From the NCBI RefSeq assembly GCF_019669985.1, contig NZ_AP019782.1, positions 1,294,501 to 1,358,500 on the forward strand: a stretch of DNA of 64,000 nucleotides. Reading direction: 5' to 3'. Shown in pieces: positions 46,551 through 57,591 of the stretch (positions are counted from its first letter, which is position 1; each line of letters begins with the position of its first letter). A program made the position numbers and the translations under genes. Under the pieces are notes generated by a model, which was given only the letters and a program-made list of their open reading frames with translations, was not told the origin of the DNA and made no database searches. This DNA comes from Methylogaea oryzae. Its GTDB lineage: Bacteria > Pseudomonadota > Gammaproteobacteria > Methylococcales > Methylococcaceae.

Positions 46551-47840
46551 CTAGCTGACGAAAGTCGGCATTTCCCTGCGCTTGAAGTGTTCCACGTAAT
46601 GGTCGATGACCGATTTTAAATGGTCTTCCTCCTCCACGCTGCGCACTTCCGGAATAATGAAATCCCGCACCGGGTTTTCGCAGAATTCCCCCCAATAATC
46701 CCGCTCGAACCGGCCGCTGCGCAGCAGTTCGTCGTAGTAAGGGGTTTCGGCCAAGGGCGATAACAGGTTGAAATAGGGCAGGCGGATGCCGAGGTTTTTG
46801 ATGCGCTCGGGTAGGGTTTTCCGGTATTCGTCGGTTTCTCCCGGCGCGCCGATAATGAAATAGCCCAGCACGTCGATGCCGTAGCGGTTGCACAGTTCGC
46901 AGAATTGCTCGATGTGCTTCAACCGGCAGGCTTTTTTGAAGTATTCCAATACGGTGTCGTCCAAGCTTTCGATGCCCACGTGCAGGCGCTTGCAGCCGGC
47001 GGCGGCCAGGTCGGCGATGACCGCCTCGCGCACTTCCACCGTGCCGCGTGCGCTCCAGTCGATTTGTATGCCGTTTTGCACGACGGCCTGGCTCAGGTCG
47101 GATACCCTGGCTCGGTTGATATTGAACGCATCGTCCAGGATGTGGATGGAGGTGGCGCCCAAATCGATGAGGGCGTTGAATTCCTCGATGCACTTGCCCA
47201 CGGATTTGAAATTGAATTGTTTTTGCTGCACGTCGCAATAGATGCAGGCATAAGGGCAGCCGCGGGACGAGAACATGGGCAAGCGCAAGGAGCCGACATT
47301 GAACAGCAAATCGCTGTTTTGCTCGATACGGTAATCTTCGATATTCAGCAGGTGGCGGGCCGGCAGGGGCAGGGCGTCCATGTTTACCTGGCCGCCGAAG
47401 AATACGCCGGCGGGGCAGCCGTCTTCCAGCCACTGGGGGAAAATGATTTCCGCGTCGTCGACGAATACCGCATGGGCGCCTTGCCGCAAAATGGCGGCGT
47501 GGTTGCGGGTGGCGTGGGGGCCGCCCACCACTTTGATGGGGGCCGACGCCCGTTTCAATATCTCCACCATGGTCCAGGCGCGGTAGGTAACCACGGACAG
47601 CCCCAGTATGTCCGGCGCATAGTTTTCGATGGCGTGCAGGGTTTCGTCCAGGCTCAATCCCAGGCTGGCGGCATCCAGTATTTTTACTTCGTAGTGTTCG
47701 GGTATGCAGGCGGCGATGCTGAGCACGCCGAGGGGCATGTATTTGACGGCGCTGTTTTTATAAAACTTGGCCGTGACGCGATCCTGCACTTCGCCTTCAT
47801 AGGGCATGACCGCCAAGAGGATTTTTTTCGGTTTCAGCAT
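46551..47840 (-). CDS. B12-binding-type radical SAM protein
   Basis: A 429-residue class B-like radical SAM enzyme. The N-terminal ~150 residues form a cobalamin-binding-type Rossmann domain (YMPLGVLSIAACIPEHYEVKI, DILGLSVVTYRAW, VVGGPHATRN) but without the DxHxxG base-off His motif. The radical SAM core has SSRGCPYACIYCD (CX3CX2C), ILDDAFNINRARV and LHVGIESLDDTVLEY. Members methylate or rearrange unactivated carbons; the substrate is unknown. It is 38 bp upstream of the methyltransferase and 27 bp downstream of the SPASM gene in the leftward operon. Confidence 0.9.
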   Translation of the reverse strand: MLKPKKILLAVMPYEGEVQDRVTAKFYKNSAVKYMPLGVLSIAACIPEHYEVKILDAASLGLSLDETLHAIENYAPDILGLSVVTYRAWTMVEILKRASAPIKVVGGPHATRNHAAILRQGAHAVFVDDAEIIFPQWLEDGCPAGVFFGGQVNMDALPLPARHLLNIEDYRIEQNSDLLFNVGSLRLPMFSSRGCPYACIYCDVQQKQFNFKSVGKCIEEFNALIDLGATSIHILDDAFNINRARVSDLSQAVVQNGIQIDWSARGTVEVREAVIADLAAAGCKRLHVGIESLDDTVLEYFKKACRLKHIEQFCELCNRYGIDVLGYFIIGAPGETDEYRKTLPERIKNLGIRLPYFNLLSPLAETPYYDELLRSGRFERDYWGEFCENPVRDFIIPEVRSVEEEDHLKSVIDHYVEHFKRREMPTFVS

Positions 47841-47867
47841 GGCTTGGGTTTTTCTGCGTGCGGTCGG

Positions 47868-48971
47868 TCAGATGAAATTGATGTGGGGCACGTCGCGCCG
47901 AATCAGCCGGTCCAGGTAGCGGTTGGCCTCGTCCATGCGGCAGTTCAGGCGGCACTCGTGGATGTCCAGTTCGTGGCGCACGTAGCGGAAGTTGTCGCGG
48001 CGCCGCTCGCCTTCCCAGATGTCCTGGAACGAGGCGTGGTTGAGGTTGCCGTAGTCGAAGCGCGGATTGAGCAGGTAGGCGCTGCAACCGTACACGGCGC
48101 CGGTCGCCATGACGTAGGCCCAGAGGAACGGCGTGGCGTTGCAGCTGCGGTAGCGGTTGGCCTCGCCTGCGTCGTGCTTCTTCATGGTGTTGTCGCGGAA
48201 TATCACCTGGAAGCTGTTTGTGTTCAGCGCCCGCAGGCTGTCGCCCAGGCGCAGGGTGGCCTGGTAGTCGATGCCTTCGTAAGCCTTGGTGAGGCTGAAA
48301 CGGTGCTGGGAGTGGGGCTTGACCACCAGATAGTCGAGCCCGATGTCGTCGCGGCACAGGCGCGCCAGGGGTTCCACCTCGTGGGCGTTTTCCGGCAGCA
48401 GCAGGATCTGTGCGCCGAGGGTGCAGGCGTAGCCGTGCCGGCGGCGGGCGTCGGCCAGGGTTTTCAGGTTGTCCAGCACACGCTGGAAATCGTCGGCCTT
48501 GGTGCGGTGGATGCGGGCGTAGCTGTCCGCCGTGCCGGCGTTGACCGAGGCCTTGATCCACGACATATGCGGCAGGGCTTGCTCGACGAAGGCTGGCGTC
48601 AACACCGAGGCGTTGGTGGTCATGGCCGTGTCGATGCCGGCCTCGGCGGCGGCGGCCACCATGCGGTGGATGTCCTTGTGCAGCATGGGTTCGCCTTCGC
48701 CGGCGAACATGACGCTGCGTATGCCCAGCCGTCCCATGTCGGCCAGGGCGCGTTCGGCGGTTTCCAGCGGCAGGCGGGTCGGCTGGTAGCCGATATAGTC
48801 CATCGCGCAGAAAGTGCAGCGATGGTTGCAGGCGCCCACCGGCGACATTTCCACGTACAGGGGGTAGACGGCCTTGGCCTTGTTCCAGTCGTCGCCGGCA
48901 TCCAGCAGTTGCGCGATGCGCTGGGGATGGTACATGAGCTTGTGGCTGTCGATGGCGTAGCGGTCGGACAT
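47868..48971 (-). CDS. Radical SAM/SPASM enzyme
   Basis: A 367-residue protein. The cluster motif is CNHRCTFC (CX3CX2C) after YVEMSPVGA. GEGEPMLHKDIHRMV follows the usual GGEP position, and the C-terminus has SPASM-type cysteines: YRSCNATPF, VYGCSAYLL and ECRLNCRMD, likely binding an auxiliary 4Fe-4S cluster. It is homologous to the rightward radical SAM protein at 44610-45749, which lacks those cysteines. SPASM enzymes modify peptides or small molecules, including sugar-linked substrates. It starts 11 bp after the E1-beta stop, so it is in the same transcript. Confidence 0.92.
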   Translation of the reverse strand: MSDRYAIDSHKLMYHPQRIAQLLDAGDDWNKAKAVYPLYVEMSPVGACNHRCTFCAMDYIGYQPTRLPLETAERALADMGRLGIRSVMFAGEGEPMLHKDIHRMVAAAAEAGIDTAMTTNASVLTPAFVEQALPHMSWIKASVNAGTADSYARIHRTKADDFQRVLDNLKTLADARRRHGYACTLGAQILLLPENAHEVEPLARLCRDDIGLDYLVVKPHSQHRFSLTKAYEGIDYQATLRLGDSLRALNTNSFQVIFRDNTMKKHDAGEANRYRSCNATPFLWAYVMATGAVYGCSAYLLNPRFDYGNLNHASFQDIWEGERRRDNFRYVRHELDIHECRLNCRMDEANRYLDRLIRRDVPHINFI

Positions 48972-48982
48972 GGGGGGCGCTC

Positions 48983-50056
48983 TTAGAAGGGGCCGCGAAA
49001 GTCGCGCTGCGGCACATCGTGCGGGGTGGTTCGCGCCAGCCGGCCGGCCAGTTCCGCGTCGGGAATGGCGGCGTCCAAGTGCGCGGCGACGGCGCGGGCG
49101 ATAGACAGGGCGTCGGGATAATGGCCCTCGGCCAGGTGGGGCGAAGTCGGCACGGGATAATCCGGCAGGGCGATGCGCAGGGGCGGACGCCGGAGGGCGG
49201 AAAACGCCGTTTCGGCCACAGCGGCAATCACCTCGCCGGCGATGCCGCCGGTTTTCCAGGCGGTGTCGGCGACGATCAGGCTGCCGGTGCGGCGCACCGA
49301 CGCCACGACGGTGGCGAGGTCCAGCGGCCGCACGCAGCGGGCGTCGATGACTTCCAGCTCGATGCCGTAATCCGCCAGGGCTTCGGCGGCCAGGCGCGCC
49401 TCGACGGTCATGTAGGAGAAGGCCAGCAGCGTGGCGTGCCGGCCGGGGTGGCAGATCAGCGCCTGGTCGAGGGGAACCACATAAGGCTCTTCCGGCACGA
49501 TGTCGCGGAGGGTTTGCAGCCAGCGGTGCTCGATGAAAATGACCGGGTTGTCGTCGCGGATGGCCGCCAGCAACATGCCTTTGCTGTCGTAGCCGCTGCT
49601 GGGCATGACCACCTTGAGGCCGGGAATGTGGGCGAACAGCGCTTGCAGGCTTTGGGCGTGCTGCGGCCCCTGGCCCCAGCCGCGGCCGACGATGACGCGG
49701 ATGACCAGCGGGATATTGACTTGGCCGGCGAACATGTAACGCCACTTGGCGGCATTGTTGACGATCTGGTCCATGGCCAGCAGGGCGAAGTCGATGCGCT
49801 GGTGCACCATGACCGGGCGCAGGCCGGACATGGCGGCGCCGATGCAGATGCCGGTCATGCCGTTTTCGGCGATGGGGCTGTCGAACACCCGCTGCTTGCC
49901 GAAGCGTTCCTGCAGGCCGGCGGTGGTGCCGAACACGCCTTTGGGGTCGGGCACGCCTTCGCCGACCAGGATGACGCGTTCGTCCTCGGCCATGGCCTGT
50001 TCCAGCGCTTCGCGGATGGCTTCGATTTGGGTGAGTTGGCGGCCGGCTTCAGGCAT
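48983..50056 (-). CDS. TPP-dependent E1 beta subunit of the radical SAM locus
   Basis: A 357-residue E1-beta. It shows LTQIEAIREALEQAMAEDE, GEGVPDPKGVFGTTAGL, RVFDSPIAENGMTGICIGA, GRGWGQGPQHAQSLQA and VIDARCVRPLDLATVVASV. It has a C-terminal extension of some 30 residues beyond the usual end. With the alpha subunit it should form a heterotetramer that decarboxylates a 2-oxo acid or performs a ketol transfer. It overlaps the alpha gene by 8 bp. No E2/E3 is adjacent. It is clearly distinct in sequence from the E1-beta at 19508-20473. Confidence 0.92.
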   Translation of the reverse strand: MPEAGRQLTQIEAIREALEQAMAEDERVILVGEGVPDPKGVFGTTAGLQERFGKQRVFDSPIAENGMTGICIGAAMSGLRPVMVHQRIDFALLAMDQIVNNAAKWRYMFAGQVNIPLVIRVIVGRGWGQGPQHAQSLQALFAHIPGLKVVMPSSGYDSKGMLLAAIRDDNPVIFIEHRWLQTLRDIVPEEPYVVPLDQALICHPGRHATLLAFSYMTVEARLAAEALADYGIELEVIDARCVRPLDLATVVASVRRTGSLIVADTAWKTGGIAGEVIAAVAETAFSALRRPPLRIALPDYPVPTSPHLAEGHYPDALSIARAVAAHLDAAIPDAELAGRLARTTPHDVPQRDFRGPF

Positions 50057-50990
50057 ACAGATACCCCGGCAAGTCGGCAGGGCGCGGCGGCGGGCTGGCC
50101 AGCGCCGCCGCGAAGGCGGATTCGATTTCGGCGGCGACCTCGCTTTCCAATCGGTCCAGGTCCGTGCCGCCGGCGCTAAGGCGTGGAGCCAGGCGCCGGA
50201 GCGGGCAGTGGGCTTCCCAATCCTGCCGTTCCCCGGCCGGGCGATAACCCAGGTGGTCGTCCAGTTCGGGGCCGCAGTGCTCGCGCCAGCGGTAGGTGGC
50301 GCACTCCAGGAAATAGGGCTTGCTGCCGCTGCGCAATTGGCCGACGGCGGTGCGGGCCGCCTGGTGGACCGCCTCCACGTCGTTGCCGTCGGCGGTGAGG
50401 GTGATGCAGCCGTGGGCGGCGGCGACGCCGTGGATGGGCCGTGGCGGCTGGCGGTCGGGGAGGCGGGTGTAGCAGGCGTACAGGTTGTTTTCGCAAACGA
50501 ACAGCACCGGCAGGCTGTGCAGCACGGCGAAGTTGACGGATTCGTGCACCACGCCTTCTTCGAAGGTGCCGTCGCCGAAAAACACCGCGACCACCTTGTC
50601 CTCGCCGCGCAGCCGCGCCGCCCAGGCCGCCCCCACCGCCAGGGGGAGGGTGGCGCCGACGATGGGCACGGCGCCGAGAAAGCCGGCTCGCAGGTCGATC
50701 ATGTGCATGGAGCCGCCCACGCCGTGGCAGCAGCCGGCGTCGAGGCCGTAGATTTCCGCCAGCATGGCGGTGAGGTCGCCGCCCTTGGCCAGGTAATGGG
50801 CGTGGGCGCGGTGGCCGCTGAAGACGCCGTCGCGTTGTTCCAGCGCGGCGCACACGCCCACGGCGACGGCTTCCTGGCCGATGGACAGGTGCACCGGGCA
50901 GCGCATTTCCTGGGCCGGGTAGCGGTCGGCGATGGCTTCTTCGATGCGGCGTATGCGCAGCATTTGGCGGTAAAGATCGAATGGGTTCAT
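50049..50990 (-). CDS. TPP-dependent E1 alpha subunit of the radical SAM locus
   Basis: A 313-residue E1-alpha. Motifs: PVHLSIGQEAVAVGVCAAL, GHRAHAHYLAKGGDL, LDAGCCHGVGGSMHMID, and TPP-binding FFGDGTFEEGVVHESVNFA ending CENN. The GVGGSMH version and neighbouring glycosyltransferases match the group of E1 proteins found in glycan or secondary-metabolite clusters rather than the pyruvate complex. Its ATG starts one base after the GT9 stop, and its stop lies inside the E1-beta gene, so translation is coupled on both sides. The 2-oxo acid substrate is unknown. Confidence 0.92.
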   Translation of the reverse strand: MNPFDLYRQMLRIRRIEEAIADRYPAQEMRCPVHLSIGQEAVAVGVCAALEQRDGVFSGHRAHAHYLAKGGDLTAMLAEIYGLDAGCCHGVGGSMHMIDLRAGFLGAVPIVGATLPLAVGAAWAARLRGEDKVVAVFFGDGTFEEGVVHESVNFAVLHSLPVLFVCENNLYACYTRLPDRQPPRPIHGVAAAHGCITLTADGNDVEAVHQAARTAVGQLRSGSKPYFLECATYRWREHCGPELDDHLGYRPAGERQDWEAHCPLRRLAPRLSAGGTDLDRLESEVAAEIESAFAAALASPPPRPADLPGYLYA

Positions 50991-50991
50991 G

Positions 50992-51957
50992 TCAGGCCTG
51001 GCGGGACAATTGGGCGCGGACGGCAGCGCCGACCATCTGCACCGGAATGTGTTGCATGCAGGGTGTGGCTTGGCTGCACGAGGATTCGACGCAGGGAATG
51101 CAGTCCCAGGGCAGCGGCGGCGTGATGCGGGTCAGGTTGGGGCCGTCGATTTCGCCGGCGACGGTGGGGCCGAACAGGGCGATCACCGGTTTGCCCAGGC
51201 CGAGGGCGATGTGCAGGCCCAGGGAGTCGTTGGTGACCAGCAGGCGGCAACCGGCGATCCACTCGATGTAATCCTCGATGTCGTTGGCGCCCTGTTGCCA
51301 GTCGACGGAATAGCTGGTGGCCAGCTCGTCGTGCAATGCCTGCCAATAGGGCTCCGGCCAGCGCTTGAGGGGAAACTTGTGGCCGATCAGATGATTCAGG
51401 CCGACATCGTGGCTGATGGCCGAGCGCGGCTGGTAGCCCAGCACATAGGATTGCCCGGCGTAGCGGTGGCCCAGCATTTCGTAAAGAATTTCCGACCAGG
51501 ATTTGGCCTTGCGGCGCTTGGCCTCGGCATCGGTGGTGAAGCTTAGGGCTTCGTCGGCGTGGTCGTAGCACACCGCCGTGTGGGTCTGCGCGTCCAGCCG
51601 GAAACCGTAGCGCCGCCAGGCCGGAATGCGGTCGGATACGGCGCAGATGCCGGGTTCCCTCTCGAAATTGACGACGATGTCGAACCACTCCGACAGCAGC
51701 AGATGGGGCGTGAAGGGGTTGATGACCAGCAGCCGGTCGATGAAGGGATTGCCCTTGAGCAGGGCGACGCCTTTCTGGTCCACCACCCAGGTGACGTGGT
51801 AGTCCTGCGGCGGAAACAGGTGCAGGATCACCGTGGTGCGCAGGATGTCGCCCAGGCTGACCATGCCGCTGTTGTCCGGGTCCAGCGTTTCGCCGTAACC
51901 CGGTTTGATGATGAGGACGCGCTTGCGGGCGGCGGCCGCTGGCAGGGCGTTATTCAT
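50992..51957 (-). CDS. GT9 (ADP-heptosyltransferase-like) glycosyltransferase
   Basis: A 321-residue protein of the glycosyltransferase 9 family. The N-terminus RKRVLIIKPGYGETL is the first strand of a GT-B fold. The C-terminal domain has LLVTNDSLGLHIALGLGKPV and ALFGPT, followed by a Cys-rich end (IPCVESSCSQATPC) typical of heptosyltransferase relatives. It likely adds a sugar to an LPS-like or other acceptor. ATG 51957 lies 8 bp inside the upstream radical SAM gene. Upstream codons in frame are not conserved-looking. Confidence 0.87.
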   Translation of the reverse strand: MNNALPAAAARKRVLIIKPGYGETLDPDNSGMVSLGDILRTTVILHLFPPQDYHVTWVVDQKGVALLKGNPFIDRLLVINPFTPHLLLSEWFDIVVNFEREPGICAVSDRIPAWRRYGFRLDAQTHTAVCYDHADEALSFTTDAEAKRRKAKSWSEILYEMLGHRYAGQSYVLGYQPRSAISHDVGLNHLIGHKFPLKRWPEPYWQALHDELATSYSVDWQQGANDIEDYIEWIAGCRLLVTNDSLGLHIALGLGKPVIALFGPTVAGEIDGPNLTRITPPLPWDCIPCVESSCSQATPCMQHIPVQMVGAAVRAQLSRQA

Positions 51958-53230
51958 GGGCGTTGCCTTCCTTTGCCGTTGCGCTGAAGAACCGCCGTGT
52001 TTGTTCCAGGTTATCGATTTGGCCAAGCAGGTCGGCGGGCATGTGGATGTTCCTGATTTGGACCGAGGTGTGGGGAATGCCCCGGTCGTAGTAGCTCTGG
52101 AAGCGGTCGTTTTTTATCTTGGTATCGCAGCCTATGCAACGGCCGTATTGCTTGCAAGGGCGGAAAACCTCCAGCTCGGCCATGGCGAAGTCGGGATCGA
52201 GTAGGTGCCCCACCGGCGCCATGGCGCGGCCGGCGAAAATCCGTGCGCCGTGCCGGGCGTAGCGAAAGCCTTCCTGTTCCAGCGCGGCGAATTCCCGCAG
52301 CGGGCCGCCGTGGCTCCAGCCTTCGTACAGGTAATAGTGGCAGCCCCAGACGAAGCCCATCGGGTCGATCAGCAGTTCCGTGGTGCGGCATTCGCATTGC
52401 AAGGTCGTGGGATAAATGCCGCGGGCGATGAGATCGGTGGAGAACGGATACAGGTAACGCCCGTAGAGCTTGCCGTCGTGGACGCCGAGAAATTCCTTGG
52501 TTTCGAACGGCACGCGGCCTTCGTAGGCCGCTTTCATTTCCGCCGTGACGCGGTTCTGCGGGTGCTCGACCATGTAGATGCCGACATCGCTGTCGGCCTT
52601 GCGCGGGGAGATGCGAAAGCCGTAATCCCGCAGCGCTTCGCAGCGCGCCACCAGCGCTTCGAAGCCGCGTCCGTTCCAGGCTCGGTTCATTTCGTCGGCA
52701 TGATAGCTGACGCGGATGGACGGGTAGGGCGCATCCCGTTGCAGTTTGGCCTGTTGGCCGTTGAGGTAGCGGGCGAATACCTCCGGCTTGAGGGCGAAGT
52801 TGGTGAGCAGGTCGAAGTAATGGGGCACTTGGGACAGTATCAGGCCCAGCCCTTGGCCGCCCCAGTACAGCATGGGCTCCCCTCCTTGCAGGGTGATGGG
52901 CAGGCCGGGGCGGAAAGGGAGCCTTCGCAGGGCGGCGACCCATTGCTCGGGCGTCAGTCCTTTGCGGGCGGATTTGCCGTCCATCGGGAACAGGGCGTTG
53001 CGCCGGCCGAGCTGCTGCGGATCGTTGATGCAATAGCTGCAATTCAGGTTGCATTCGAGCGTGAGGAACAGCCCGATGTAGTTCAGGCTGTCCGGCAGGG
53101 GGATGGGGGATAACGCCACTGGGCTCGCTGTGGGTTGGCCGGTGACCGAGGGTGTAGGGGCACGCAGCGGTGCCGTGCTGGGTTGGGCCGCCATGGTGTC
53201 GGTGGTGGGGCACCTGGAGGAAATAGTCAT
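51950..53230 (-). CDS. Radical SAM protein heading the leftward operon
   Basis: A 426-residue protein. After a Pro/Thr/Ser-rich leader of about 45 residues comes FLTLECNLNCSYCINDP with the CX3CX2C motif, then ITLQGGEPMLYWGG. Cysteines later in the chain (QCECRTTEL, GCHYYLYEG and the cluster in FRPCKQYGRCIGCDTK) suggest one or two auxiliary Fe-S clusters. It does not resemble the DSHK-type radical SAM pair closely. Substrate unknown. The start may be further inside, since the leader is low-complexity. It is divergent from recA across 207 bp and is first in the seven-gene leftward run. Confidence 0.88.
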   Translation of the reverse strand: MTISSRCPTTDTMAAQPSTAPLRAPTPSVTGQPTASPVALSPIPLPDSLNYIGLFLTLECNLNCSYCINDPQQLGRRNALFPMDGKSARKGLTPEQWVAALRRLPFRPGLPITLQGGEPMLYWGGQGLGLILSQVPHYFDLLTNFALKPEVFARYLNGQQAKLQRDAPYPSIRVSYHADEMNRAWNGRGFEALVARCEALRDYGFRISPRKADSDVGIYMVEHPQNRVTAEMKAAYEGRVPFETKEFLGVHDGKLYGRYLYPFSTDLIARGIYPTTLQCECRTTELLIDPMGFVWGCHYYLYEGWSHGGPLREFAALEQEGFRYARHGARIFAGRAMAPVGHLLDPDFAMAELEVFRPCKQYGRCIGCDTKIKNDRFQSYYDRGIPHTSVQIRNIHMPADLLGQIDNLEQTRRFFSATAKEGNAHE

Positions 53231-53437
53231 TATCCGCTACGTTGCCGTCGAAAATCGCTGTGACTTTGCTGCTATCGGCTTGCCGGTAGGAATCATTAGA
53301 GCGTTTTCTCCCGTCGGTAGACTATCGGAGCTTGGCTGCCGCCGGCTTGGGGTTCGCTGGGCGCGGCTGCGGCTATGCCCCGCGGCGGCGGTATGGAATA
53401 ATGATCGAAATTTCAACACACCACCGAAGTGGCATTG

Positions 53438-54478
53438 ATGGACGAAAACAAACGTAAGGCGCTGGGCGCGGCGCTGCTGCAGATCGAAAAGCAGTTCGGC
53501 AAGGGCTCGGTCATGCGCATGGGCGACGTGGCGGCGGTGCGCGATTTGGAAGTGATTCCCACCGGCTCCCTCGCCTTGGATATCGCCCTCGGCGTGGGCG
53601 GTTTGCCGCGCGGCCGCATCGTGGAAATCTACGGCCCGGAATCCTCGGGCAAAACCACCCTGACTCTGGAAGTGATCGCCCAGGCGCAGAAGTTGGGCGG
53701 TACGGCGGCTTTCGTCGATGCCGAGCACGCCTTGGATCCGTCGTACGCGGAAAAAATCGGCGTCAACCTGGACGACCTGTTGGTGTCCCAGCCCGACACC
53801 GGCGAGCAGGCGCTGGAAATCGCCGACATGCTGGTGCGCTCCGGCTCCATCGACGTGGTGGTGATCGACTCGGTGGCCGCACTGACGCCCAAGGCGGAAA
53901 TCGAAGGCGAGATGGGCGATTCCCACGTGGGCCTGCAGGCTCGCCTTATGTCCCAGGCGCTGCGCAAGCTCACCGCCAACATCAAGCGTTCCAACACCCT
54001 GGTGATCTTCATCAACCAGATCCGCATGAAGATCGGCGTCATGTTCGGCAGCCCGGAAACCACCACCGGCGGCAACGCGCTGAAGTTCTATGCTTCCGTG
54101 CGCTTGGACATCCGCCGCACCGGCGCCATCAAGGACGGCGACGAGGTAGTGGGCAACGAAACCCGCGTCAAGGTCGTCAAGAACAAGGTCGCCCCGCCTT
54201 TCAAACAGGCCGAGTTCGAGATTTTCTACGGCGAAGGCGTGTCCCGCGAGGGCGAGCTGATCGAGTTGGGCGTGCAGCACGAACTGATACAGAAATCCGG
54301 CGCTTGGTACAGCTACGGCAGCGACCGCATCGGCCAAGGCAAGGACAACGTGCGCAAATACCTCAAGGAGCATCCCGAAATGACGCGGGAGGTCGAGGCC
54401 AAGATTCGCGAAAAAGTCTTCGCCGGCGTGATCGCGGCGCCCGGCCCCAAGGCCGAGGCCGCGGAGATCGAAGACTGA
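53438..54478 (+). CDS. recA: Recombinase RecA
   Basis: A 346-residue RecA, the strand-exchange protein and SOS co-protease. It has [23 protein letters not shown] at the start, Walker [27 protein letters not shown] (Walker B), the L1/L2 region [22 protein letters not shown] and the conserved C-terminal acidic tail. ATG 53438 matches most family members; a GTG three codons earlier is possible. No convincing CTGT-N8-ACAG-type LexA box is seen in the 207 bp upstream, though a divergent box could exist. recX follows at once. Confidence 0.98.
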   Translation: MDENKRKALGAALLQIEKQFGKGSVMRMGDVAAVRDLEVIPTGSLALDIALGVGGLPRGRIVEIYGPESSGKTTLTLEVIAQAQKLGGTAAFVDAEHALDPSYAEKIGVNLDDLLVSQPDTGEQALEIADMLVRSGSIDVVVIDSVAALTPKAEIEGEMGDSHVGLQARLMSQALRKLTANIKRSNTLVIFINQIRMKIGVMFGSPETTTGGNALKFYASVRLDIRRTGAIKDGDEVVGNETRVKVVKNKVAPPFKQAEFEIFYGEGVSREGELIELGVQHELIQKSGAWYSYGSDRIGQGKDNVRKYLKEHPEMTREVEAKIREKVFAGVIAAPGPKAEAAEIED

Positions 54479-54513
54479 CCGACGACGAGGCCAAGGAGGC
54501 GCGGCAGTATTGC

Positions 54514-54936
54514 TTGCGCCTGCTGGCGCGGCGCGAATACAGCGCCGCCGAGTTGCGGGCCAAGCTGGCCGGCCGGGGTTGCGGGCAGGAAGCGGCCGAG
54601 GCCGCTTTGGAAGCCTTGCGCCGGGACGGCTGGCAGAGCGACAGCCGTTATGCGGAGAGCATGACGCGGGGGAGGGCGCTGCGGGGCTACGGCCCGCTCA
54701 GCGTTCGCCAGCGCTTGCGCCAGGCCGGCATAGACGATGCCGCCGCCCTGACGGAAGCGGACATCGATTGGCGAGCCGCCCTGGCGGCAGCCTATAAAAA
54801 GAAATACGGCGACACCACTCCCGACAGCCGCGAGGAATACGCGCGGCGCGGACGCTTTTTGCAGGGCCGTGGGTTTGCCGTGGAGCAAATCCGGGATTTT
54901 CTCGACCGATTGAAGAAGCACAAGAACGAAGGCTAG
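54514..54936 (+). CDS. recX: Regulatory protein RecX
   Basis: RecX, inhibitor of RecA filaments. Family features: LLARREYSAAELRAKLAGRG, ALRRDGWQSDSRYAE, LRGYGPLSVRQRLRQAGID and a C-terminal RRGRFLQGRGFAVEQIRDFL. The conserved region really begins about ten residues earlier, in a frame still open upstream through the recA 3' end. But no ATG or GTG exists there: the choices are TTG 54514, a CTG at 54475 overlapping the recA stop, or a TTG deep inside recA (54304). AAGGAGG at 54493-54499 is too far (14 bases) from 54514. The start is therefore unresolved; the given one yields 140 residues. Confidence 0.85.
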   Translation: MRLLARREYSAAELRAKLAGRGCGQEAAEAALEALRRDGWQSDSRYAESMTRGRALRGYGPLSVRQRLRQAGIDDAAALTEADIDWRAALAAAYKKKYGDTTPDSREEYARRGRFLQGRGFAVEQIRDFLDRLKKHKNEG

Positions 54937-54945
54937 CACAGCGAT

Positions 54946-57555
<2,610 letters not shown>

Positions 57556-57591
57556 TTCCGTTTTCACAAACCTTATCGTCGCAAGAATCCC

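Noticed and set aside
45757-47433. A fused 558-codon reading spanning methyltransferase and upstream sequence.
   Set aside because: The upstream half is an out-of-frame shadow of the B12-type radical SAM gene; the methyltransferase proper begins at 46512.
53231-53437. A LexA (SOS) box upstream of recA.
   Set aside because: No CTGT-N8-ACAG-like palindrome was found in the spacer; a divergent LexA motif cannot be excluded.
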